From assembly GCA_028822575.1 (NCBI GenBank), contig JAPKDN010000041.1, positions 1 through 12,495 on the forward strand: DNA of 12,495 nt. The letters are read 5' to 3'. The position numbers and the translations under genes were made by a program. The notes below the pieces were generated by a model. That model saw nothing but the letters and a program-made list of their open reading frames with translations, was not told the origin of the DNA and did not search any database. Of the stretch, positions 6,965 through 12,495 are shown in pieces (the first letter of the stretch is position 1; each line of letters begins with the position of its first letter). The DNA comes from Alphaproteobacteria bacterium. GTDB taxonomy: Bacteria; Pseudomonadota; Alphaproteobacteria; Thalassobaculales; Thalassobaculaceae.

Positions 6965-8017
6965 ATGTCCTCACGCTTCGCCCCTGCCATCCTCGTGGGC
7001 TATACTGAGGCCCTGTTTAACGCGGCCGGCATGGACATGGATAAATCCACCATTGTCGCACCGCTGCTGGTCGAGGCGGATCTGATGGGACATACGACCC
7101 ATGGACTTGCTCAGGCACCGGCTTACCTTAACGGCTTGGAAAGCGGTGCCATGCTCGGAACCGGAGAGCCGATAACGGTCTCGGACAAGGGCGCCGTGGT
7201 CACTTGGGATGGCCAGCGGATATCTGGGGTCTGGTTGACCGCGAAGGCGGTGGAACTGGCGGTTGATCGGGCAAGAACCTATGGCACCGCGACGGTGGTC
7301 ATCCGGCGTTGTGGTCACATCGCCTGCCTCGCCGCTTATCTAGAGATCGCGACGCGGGCGGGCTGTATGATCACCTTGGCCTCCTCGGATCCCTCGACGG
7401 AAAGTGTCGCGCCCCATGGTGGCACCACGCCGCTGTTCACTCCGAACCCGATCGCGGTGGGCATTCCGACGGACGGTGACCCGATCCTGATCGATATCAG
7501 CGCCTCGATCACCACCAACGGGTTGACCGGTCGGTTGCATGGCGAGGGCAAGACCCTACCGGGCGAGTGGGTCCAGGACGCCGATGGCCGACCAAGCGAT
7601 GACCCCGCGGTCCTGTTTACCGATCCACCGGGCACCATCTTGCCGATCGGTGGGCGGGATTACGGCCATAAGGGCTTTGGTTTGGCGTTGATGATCGAGG
7701 CGATGACCCAGGGGCTGTCCGGGCTCGGGCGCGCCGACCACCGGGAAGGTTGGGGTGCGGCGATTTATCTTCAAGTCGTCGACCCAACGGCGTTTTCAGG
7801 GGGCGAGGATTTCACCCGCCAGTCAACCTGGCTGGCGGAGGCCTGCCGCGCGGATCGGCCAGCCGAGGGTGTAGACGCGGTGCGCATGCCCGGTGACGGC
7901 GCGCTGGCCCGCAAGCGCAAGGCTATGGCCGAGGGGGTGACGCTTTATCATGGCGTATTGGAAAAGCTGCTCGAAATAGGTGATAAGCTGGGGGTACCGG
8001 CGCCAGAGGCGCTTTGA
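6965..8017 (+). CDS. Malate/L-lactate dehydrogenase (Ldh2/YiaK) family oxidoreductase
   Basis: This is a complete 350-residue member of the Ldh2/MDH2 family of NAD(P)H-dependent 2-oxoacid/2-hydroxyacid oxidoreductases. The family includes L-sulfolactate and ureidoglycolate dehydrogenases, 2,3-diketo-L-gulonate reductase and delta-1-piperideine-2-carboxylate reductase. It is unrelated to Rossmann-fold LDHs. Visible are GHTTHG at 42-47 (family GHxSHG-like), the probable catalytic His118 in RRCGHIACLAAYL, PHGGTTPLFTPNPIAVGIP (the NAD-binding GxxPLxxTNP region), DISASITTNG, and YGHKGFGLALMIEAM. The ATG at 6965 has only a weak GGGA upstream; I see no better in-frame start. It is divergent from the HpcH/HpaI aldolase. 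Together they could reduce or oxidise a 2-oxo or 2-hydroxy acid around an aldol cleavage. CGHIA replaces the more usual HHIG, a small oddity next to the active His. Confidence 0.87.
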   Translation: MSSRFAPAILVGYTEALFNAAGMDMDKSTIVAPLLVEADLMGHTTHGLAQAPAYLNGLESGAMLGTGEPITVSDKGAVVTWDGQRISGVWLTAKAVELAVDRARTYGTATVVIRRCGHIACLAAYLEIATRAGCMITLASSDPSTESVAPHGGTTPLFTPNPIAVGIPTDGDPILIDISASITTNGLTGRLHGEGKTLPGEWVQDADGRPSDDPAVLFTDPPGTILPIGGRDYGHKGFGLALMIEAMTQGLSGLGRADHREGWGAAIYLQVVDPTAFSGGEDFTRQSTWLAEACRADRPAEGVDAVRMPGDGALARKRKAMAEGVTLYHGVLEKLLEIGDKLGVPAPEAL

Positions 8018-8046
8018 TCCGGGCGGGTAAGGGATTAAAACGGGGT

Positions 8047-8105
8047 TGGGCAGACCCTTTTGAGCCCCTGGAACTGTCCCAGGGGTGCCCGGTTAGATTT
8101 TTCGA
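8047..8105 (+). terminator. Terminator-like hairpin after the dehydrogenase gene
   Basis: CCCCTGG (8065-8071) pairs with CCAGGGG (8079-8085) over a 7-nt loop, and an outer GGGCA/TGCCC pairing may extend the structure. A run of five Ts follows about 13 nt after the stem, further than in a standard intrinsic terminator. It lies about 50 bp past the stop at 8017, a suitable place for termination. Confidence 0.4.
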
Positions 8106-8137
8106 TACCCAGCGGAGCCCTGACTTCACAATCACTT

Positions 8138-8151
8138 CGCCTTTCGACGGG
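8138..8151 (+). repeat. Extra copy of the inverted-repeat end sequence
   Basis: The 14-bp sequence CGCCTTTCGACGGG recurs exactly at 8310-8323, and its last 11 bases are the reverse complement of 8191-8201. It lies 33 bp outside the main inverted-repeat element. It could be an end of a second, decayed element, or part of a larger alternating RNA structure. Confidence 0.6.
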
Positions 8152-8183
8152 TAAGAACAATAGCATCTCGGTGTAAAATTTAC

Positions 8184-8330
8184 CTGCATCCCCGTCGAAA
8201 GACGGGGTCAATGCCTGAGCTGTTTGGCTATGTAGGCTAGCGGATCACGATGACCTGCGATTGGAAATGCTCCACTATCCGTCGCGCGCCATCTCTTCAG
8301 GCTTGGGTCCGCCTTTCGACGGGGATGCAG
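8184..8330. repeat. 147-bp MITE-like element with 18-bp terminal inverted repeats
   Basis: The left end CTGCATCCCCGTCGAAAG (8184-8201) and the right end CTTTCGACGGGGATGCAG (8313-8330) are perfect 18-bp inverted repeats. Similarity continues inward imperfectly for roughly 15-20 more bases: GTCAATGCCTGA on the left against CCCAAGCCTGA on the reversed right. The whole piece could therefore fold as a long hairpin. The left arm also closes its own small hairpin, CCCCGTC-GAAA-GACGGGG (8190-8207), a 7-bp stem with a GNRA-type GAAA loop. No open frame is inside. I see no convincing target-site duplication. It could be a miniature inverted-repeat transposable element, another dispersed intergenic repeat, or a structured RNA between the convergent transcripts. 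Confidence 0.55.
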
Positions 8331-8413
8331 TTAATAATGGCTACGATCTGATGGATTGCGACTGAACACCAATCGACCAGCTCCTGAGTAGGCGGTAACC
8401 AAGCGCCGCTCAC

Positions 8414-9301
8414 TCACTCCCCGGTCTTAAAGCTCACATCCGACCACTGCTCCCACAAAGTGGCCAGCGACGCATAATCGAGATCTCCCATGTCGCGGGC
8501 CTCGGCGATCTCGTAGGGCGTATGCGCCGCCAGGGTCGCGAATAGCGGCACCCCGAGCTGCTGCGCGGTTTCTAGCGCCAGCACCGAATCCTTGCGGGCA
8601 TTGCTGACCGACATGCCACCTTCATAGTTACCCTGCTGCATTCGCTCTTGGACCCGATGAACCAGTGGGCGCAACAGACCCTCCTCGCGGTTCAGGATGT
8701 CGATCATGGTCTGGCTCGGCACGCCCAGCTTGTTGGACATGGTGAAAGCCTCAACCAGCACCACCATTACCGCGTGCATGACACCGTTATTGACCACCTT
8801 CGTCCCCATGCCGGAACCGATCGACCCTAGGTCATAAATCCCGTCGGCGACTAGATCCAGGACTGGACGTGCCAAGGCCTTGTCCGCCTCGCCGCCGCCG
8901 AGAAAGAAGGTAATCTTGCCCGCCGCCATGCTGGCGACACCGCCGGCGATCGCCGCGTCGACGAAGGCGATCCCCTTGGCCGCGCAGATCGCATGGCTGG
9001 TTTGGGCGGTCTTGGGCGTGACCGTGCTGGTCTCGATAATCAGTTCTGGCGGGGTAGGGCAGGCGACCAGCGCTTCGGTCACGGCTATGGAGATCTCCGG
9101 TTTTGGCAGCGACAGGATTACCCGCTTGGCCCGTGCCGTGACTTCTTCCAAAGATCCGACACATTCAACACCAAGCCTTGTCGCGTCGACGCGTCGGTCT
9201 TCGTCTAGATCGAATCCAATCACTGGAATTTGGGTCGCTAACGCTCTTGCCACTGCACCGCCGGCATTGCCTAATCCGATCACTCCAACCGTGTTCGCCA
9301 T
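8414..9301 (-). CDS. Beta-hydroxyacid dehydrogenase (3-hydroxyisobutyrate dehydrogenase family)
   Basis: This is a complete 295-residue NAD(P)-dependent beta-hydroxyacid dehydrogenase. Its N-terminal Rossmann domain has GLGNAGG at 9-15 and Asp31 at the end of beta-2 (NAD preference), with STVTP at 92-96. The substrate motif DAAIAGG at 115-121 corresponds to the family DxPVSGG. The catalytic loop GSGMGTKVVNN has Lys168 and Asn172, and the C-terminal helical domain includes ARKDSVLALETAQQLGVPLF. Length is normal. GGAG lies 7 nt before the ATG at 9301. Known relatives act on 3-hydroxyisobutyrate, tartronate semialdehyde, L-threonate or gamma-hydroxybutyrate. The DAAIAGG and GLGNAGG variants differ from the common DAPVSGG and GLGxMG, so the substrate may be atypical. 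The gene is divergent from the amidase across 167 bp. A threonate-type role linked to the class II aldolase at 1116 is conceivable but only inferred. Confidence 0.87.
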   Translation of the reverse strand: MANTVGVIGLGNAGGAVARALATQIPVIGFDLDEDRRVDATRLGVECVGSLEEVTARAKRVILSLPKPEISIAVTEALVACPTPPELIIETSTVTPKTAQTSHAICAAKGIAFVDAAIAGGVASMAAGKITFFLGGGEADKALARPVLDLVADGIYDLGSIGSGMGTKVVNNGVMHAVMVVLVEAFTMSNKLGVPSQTMIDILNREEGLLRPLVHRVQERMQQGNYEGGMSVSNARKDSVLALETAQQLGVPLFATLAAHTPYEIAEARDMGDLDYASLATLWEQWSDVSFKTGE

Positions 9302-9468
9302 CTTCGTCTCCGCTTAAATCTCTTGTTGTCGCCAGCGGCCAAACGACCAATGGTCCATTCGTGGCGCAGGATAGATGCATCGGCGGGCGATGTGGGTGAT
9401 AATTCCACCAATGCCTGAAAGAGCACCAATCCAATGACCTTCTCCAAACGCCATCCGGAGACCACATC
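9302..9468. promoter_or_regulatory. Divergent control region between hydroxyacid dehydrogenase and amidase
   Basis: The 167-bp spacer holds two overlapping short palindromes: GACCAATGGTC (9345-9355) and AATGGTCCATT (9349-9359). The motif CCAAT recurs several times (about 9347, 9407, 9426 and 9431). A TGATAAT at 9397-9403 could be a -10 box for the amidase, but no -35 is convincing. The arrangement is compatible with a shared regulator binding site. The regulator gene is not in the window. Confidence 0.35.
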
Positions 9469-10875
9469 ATGACCGAACCTTTGCATTACAAGACGATCAC
9501 CGAGCTGTCGGGTCTGATTAAAAACCGAGAGATCTCTCCCGTCGAGGTGACGGAAGCACAGTTGGCGCGGATCGAAGCGCTGGACGGAAAGCTAAAATCC
9601 TACGCCACCCTAATGGCCGACCAGGCGATGGTCGAGGCGCGCGCGGCGGAAGCTGAGATCACCGCCGGCACCTATCGCGGGCCGTTGCATGGCGTGCCGG
9701 TGGCGGTGAAGGACCTTTGCTTCACGGCGGGTGTGCGCACCATGGGCGGAACGGCGGTCCTGGCTGATCACGTGCCGGATTTTGACTCCACCGTGGTCAC
9801 GCGCTTTAAGGAAGCCGGCGCGGTGATACTGGGCAAGCTCAACCTCACCGAAGGCGCGATGGCCGGTTATAACCCCAAACGGCAAGTTCCCCAGAATCCG
9901 TGGCGCGAGGATCATTGGCCTGGCGCCTCGTCCAGCGGTTCGGGTGCCGCCACGTCGGCTGGACTGGCCTACGCGACCCTGGGCAGTGACACTGGTGGGT
10001 CGATCCGGCATCCCGCTGCGGTCTGTGGCACGGTTGGTCTAAAGCCGACCTGGGGCCGGGTCAGCCGACATGGAGTATTGGATCTTGCGCAGTCCCTAGA
10101 TCATGTCGGCCCCTTGACCCGAAGCGCCGCCGACGCTGGCATCGTCATGCAGGTGATCAGCGGCCTTGATCCGAATGACCCAACGACCCTTGTCGAGCCG
10201 GTGCCGGATATGATCAATGGCATGGAAGCTGGCGCAAGGGGGCTGGTGATCGGGTGGGATCCGCGCTACGGGTCCGAAGATCTGGCGCCGGATTACTCCA
10301 ATGCAATCGCCGCCAGCGTGCAGGTTATGCGGGACCTTGGCGCCGAGATCGTCGAAGTGACGATGCCTAAGCGCTTGCGTGAGTACATGGCGGCCTGGCC
10401 GACCCTGTGTAGCGCCGAGGCCGCGGATGCACATCGGTTGTTCTTTCCAGAGCGCGCCGACGACTATGGTCCGTGGTTTCGGGAATGGCTAAGCAGGGGA
10501 TCGGCGTTCTCCGCCGCCGATTACGCTGCCGCCCAGGCCCAGCGCCATGCCTGCAATGGCGAGATGGCGGTCACTATGGCGAATATCGATCTGCTCATTT
10601 GCCCAAGCACACCGCGCGCCGCCTATCCGTATTCGGCGGAGCAGGCATACGGTCCGATCCCAAATAATCGTGATCCCTGGGACTCACGCTTCACAGTGCC
10701 GATGGATTTTGCCGGCCTGCCGACGATCTCGGTGCCTTGCGGGTTGAACAATGACGGTTTGCCGCTTTCACTTCAGTTCTCTGGGCATCGATTGTCGGAG
10801 CCGTTGCTGGTGCGGGCCGGTGTCGCCTATGAGAGCGCCACGTCGTTCCACAAACTGCACCCTCCAGGTTGGTGA
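9469..10875 (+). CDS. Amidase signature family hydrolase
   Basis: This is a complete 468-residue amidase signature (AS) enzyme, a cytoplasmic hydrolase of carboxamides or related C-N bonds. The Ser-cisSer-Lys triad is visible: Lys81 in GVPVAVKD, cis-Ser154 in PGASSSGSG (151-159), and nucleophile Ser178 in DTGGSIR. The spacing of 24 between the serines is the family value. GKLNLTEGAMAGYN and GLKPTWGRVSRHGV also fit the family, as does the C-terminal pattern FTVPMDFAGLPTISVPCG. GGAG about 8 nt before the ATG at 9469 supports the start. It resembles GatA in size and spacing, but no gatB or gatC is adjacent and the signature has SSSG rather than SSGG. A stand-alone amidase in catabolism is therefore more likely than the tRNA amidotransferase subunit. 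Indole-acetamide, allophanate or formamide-type substrates cannot be told apart here. Confidence 0.9.
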   Translation: MTEPLHYKTITELSGLIKNREISPVEVTEAQLARIEALDGKLKSYATLMADQAMVEARAAEAEITAGTYRGPLHGVPVAVKDLCFTAGVRTMGGTAVLADHVPDFDSTVVTRFKEAGAVILGKLNLTEGAMAGYNPKRQVPQNPWREDHWPGASSSGSGAATSAGLAYATLGSDTGGSIRHPAAVCGTVGLKPTWGRVSRHGVLDLAQSLDHVGPLTRSAADAGIVMQVISGLDPNDPTTLVEPVPDMINGMEAGARGLVIGWDPRYGSEDLAPDYSNAIAASVQVMRDLGAEIVEVTMPKRLREYMAAWPTLCSAEAADAHRLFFPERADDYGPWFREWLSRGSAFSAADYAAAQAQRHACNGEMAVTMANIDLLICPSTPRAAYPYSAEQAYGPIPNNRDPWDSRFTVPMDFAGLPTISVPCGLNNDGLPLSLQFSGHRLSEPLLVRAGVAYESATSFHKLHPPGW

Positions 10876-11419
10876 ATGACCTCCGCTCGACAAACAACCA
10901 CTTTGATCAGTCGCGTCCAGCTCCTCAAGCGAGGCGCAGACAAGCGGCGGGTTCATCGGGCAATCGATGAAATCCGGCGTGACGGGTAGATCCAATGTCG
11001 CGTCCATTTCGGCGCTCATCGCCATCTCCGGGCCACCTACGTATTCATTTACCTCAAGTAAATATAATCATTTAAAAAAATACTTTCATGGAACCGCTGA
11101 ATTTTTACTCCAAAAGAGACCTTTTTCGTGGAACCCGCGCCTAATGCATCACCCGGTCGTGCCGGCACGGTTCCGCTGGATGAACCGCCGATAATATCGT
11201 AATCGCCTCTCATACCCGTGCCGGCAAATCGATAACTCTGGTTAATGGCCTGGGCCCCGGGGCAACAATGCAGCACGCGAGGGTAGTCAATTCCGTAAAT
11301 TTTGCGGTTTGAATTTGGCGCAACGATATCTTTTTGCCTTTTTGTAAGTAAGATCGACAGGAAATTTCGCCGCCGTCATAGTACCGACTCTGAGCCTCAC
11401 CCCGTGCTGGGAAACCGAC
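10876..11419. other. Gene-poor gap with AT-rich segment and palindromes
   Basis: No intact gene is supported in this 544-bp stretch. On the minus strand, an ATG at 11025 follows CCCGGAG and opens a GC-rich frame (MDATLDLPVTPDFIDCP...) that runs back into the amidase gene. It has the look of a truncated gene start, but I recognise no family. Around 11040-11130 the DNA is distinctly AT-rich and includes ATTTAC/GTAAAT (11047-11052 and 11058-11063). Further on are the 12-bp palindrome CGTGCCGGCACG (11158-11169), a second CGTGCCGGCA at 11217-11226, and CGGTTC/GAACCG (11168-11173, 11182-11187). These are likely remnants plus the control region of the gene starting at 11420. Confidence 0.4.
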
Positions 11420-12495
11420 ATGTCCGTTATTGCCACCAAGCGTCCGCGCGTCACGCCCAAGGACCTGGAAACGCTCCAAGCCCTGGAGAAGAAAGTGCTT
11501 TGGCTGGCGATGTGGATGATCCACAACGCCAATCATCTGCGCGAGAGTCGCGACGGCCTAAAGGTTGGCGGCCATCAGGCGTCCTGCGCCTCGGTTTCGA
11601 CGGTCATGACGGCGCTGTATTTCAACACGTTGAGACCAGAGGACAGGGTGGCGGTGAAGCCGCATGCCAGTCCGGTCTTCCACGCCATACAATATATGAT
11701 GGAGCGCCAGTCGCTGGAGGCCCTGGAGGGCTTCCGCTCGCTCGGTGGGGTGCAGTCCTATCCCAGCCGGGTGAAGGACGCCGACGAGGTTGATTTTTCG
11801 ACTGGGTCTGTGGGCATGGGCGTCGCGATGACCCTGTTTGCCTCGATGGTCCAGGATTACACGCGGCTGCACAATTTGGTACGGGACGACGACCACACCG
11901 ACCAGAGTCCGGGCCGGATGATCGCGGTAATGGGCGACGCCGAGCTCGACGAAGGCAATGTCTACGAGGCGATGCTGGAGGGTTGGAAATACGATGTCCG
12001 CAATCTGTGGTGGGTGATCGACTACAATCGCCAGAGCCTGGACGGCGTTGTCTCGGATGGGTTGTTCCAGAAGATCCGTCAGTTCTTCGGCACCGTCGGC
12101 TGGAATGTCGTGATGCTGAAATATGGCAAGAAGCTGGAGCGGGTGTTCCAGCAGACCGGCGGCGATGTGCTGCGGAACTGGATCGATGAATGCCCAAATG
12201 ATCTCTACGCGGCACTCACCTTCAAGGGCCAATCGGGAGAGCCCGGCTCTTGGCGCGAGCCTCTGAAGACCGGTCTGCGTGGGGTGCGTGGCATCAAGGC
12301 GATCCTGGAAGACCATGACGACATGGCGTTGCACGCGTTGATGACCAATCTTGCGGGCCAAGACATGGAATCGGTTCTCGACGCTTTTCAAGGGGTTGAG
12401 GACGATACCCCGCAATGCTTTATCGCCTATACCATCAAGGGCCATGGAACGCCGCTCGCCGGGCATCGGGACAACCATGCGGGATTGATGAATCT
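11420..12495 (+). CDS. Transketolase/AceE-like thiamine-diphosphate enzyme (5' part)
   Basis: The frame is open from ATG 11420 to the window end, giving 358 codons with the rest beyond the edge. It belongs to the TPP-dependent enzymes related to transketolase and the homodimeric pyruvate dehydrogenase E1 (AceE). The alpha-type N-terminal domain shows GGHQASCAS at 50-58, PHASPVFHA at 81-89 and DFSTGSVGMG at 125-134. The TPP/Mg motif GDAELDEG starts at 172 and is followed about 30 residues later by Asn203 in DYNRQSLDG. Near the edge are YTIKGHGTPLAGH and NHAGLMN. The GDAE variant and the overall pattern suggest the transketolase-like family often annotated as a PDH E1-like protein rather than classical TktA or Dxs. 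It would act in central carbon metabolism in the cytoplasm. The ribosome binding site is weak (GGGAA about 8 nt upstream). The pyrimidine-binding and C-terminal domains are not in the window. Confidence 0.85.
   Translation, partial: MSVIATKRPRVTPKDLETLQALEKKVLWLAMWMIHNANHLRESRDGLKVGGHQASCASVSTVMTALYFNTLRPEDRVAVKPHASPVFHAIQYMMERQSLEALEGFRSLGGVQSYPSRVKDADEVDFSTGSVGMGVAMTLFASMVQDYTRLHNLVRDDDHTDQSPGRMIAVMGDAELDEGNVYEAMLEGWKYDVRNLWWVIDYNRQSLDGVVSDGLFQKIRQFFGTVGWNVVMLKYGKKLERVFQQTGGDVLRNWIDECPNDLYAALTFKGQSGEPGSWREPLKTGLRGVRGIKAILEDHDDMALHALMTNLAGQDMESVLDAFQGVEDDTPQCFIAYTIKGHGTPLAGHRDNHAGLMN

Noticed and set aside
8138..8330. CRISPR array
   Set aside because: Only two same-direction copies of the 14-bp motif exist, 172 bp apart, with an inverted copy between. 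There is no regular repeat-spacer pattern and no cas gene.
8184..8330. Integron attC recombination site
   Set aside because: The arms lack the GTTRRRY core-type ends, and there is no integrase or cassette structure nearby.
9469..10875. GatA subunit of the Asp/Glu-tRNA amidotransferase
   Set aside because: The triad spacing fits, but it fits any amidase signature enzyme. No gatB or gatC is adjacent and the serine motif is atypical for GatA.
11558..12478. Long 306-codon minus-strand open frame
   Set aside because: It lies entirely opposite the TPP enzyme gene, whose conserved motifs are clear. It is His/Arg/Gln-rich, as expected of an antisense shadow in GC-rich DNA.

Overview
The window looks like chromosomal DNA from a proteobacterium, most likely an alphaproteobacterium. 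That reading rests on GC-rich third codon positions, AGGAG-type ribosome binding sites and the mix of protein families, and no taxonomic search was possible. There are no rRNA or tRNA genes, phage genes, transposases or CRISPR arrays. Intact genes alternate with decayed ones and with gene-poor gaps of several hundred bases, which suggests a genome that is losing genes or an accessory metabolic region.

Layout. Positions 1-1060 hold only gene remains on the minus strand: a probable remnant of the C-terminal regulatory part of threonine dehydratase, an unrecognised open frame, and a cyclic-nucleotide-binding domain broken by two frameshifts and a stop. A good sigma-70-type promoter then drives an intact class II aldolase of the 3-oxo-tetronate-4-phosphate decarboxylase type (1116-1748). 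Next is a luciferase-like flavin monooxygenase pseudogene (about 1876-2814), still in one frame but interrupted by stops. Convergent to it lie an intact short-chain dehydrogenase (2848-3597) and an intact luciferase-like monooxygenase (3703-4971) on the minus strand, with a 21-bp palindrome between them.

After a 600-bp gap come a small two-helix membrane protein (5570-5875) and a HpcH/HpaI-type aldolase (5974-6747) on the minus strand. The aldolase is divergent from a malate/lactate dehydrogenase-family oxidoreductase (6965-8017). A 400-bp intergenic stretch holds a terminator-like hairpin and a MITE-like inverted-repeat element (8184-8330). It is followed by a beta-hydroxyacid dehydrogenase (8414-9301, minus), divergent from an amidase (9469-10875, plus). 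A further 540-bp gap with palindromes precedes the 5' part of a thiamine-diphosphate enzyme related to transketolase and AceE (11420 to the window end).

Together the intact genes form a toolkit for small oxidised carbon compounds: flavin monooxygenation, NAD(P)-linked alcohol and hydroxyacid oxidation, aldol cleavage or decarboxylation, amide hydrolysis and ketol transfer. No transporter or dedicated regulator is present. The genes sit in several separate transcription units, so a single pathway is only a hypothesis. No clearly novel system is visible. The items most worth a second look are the MITE-like element, the palindrome upstream of the short-chain dehydrogenase, and the pseudogenes whose reading frame is largely preserved.
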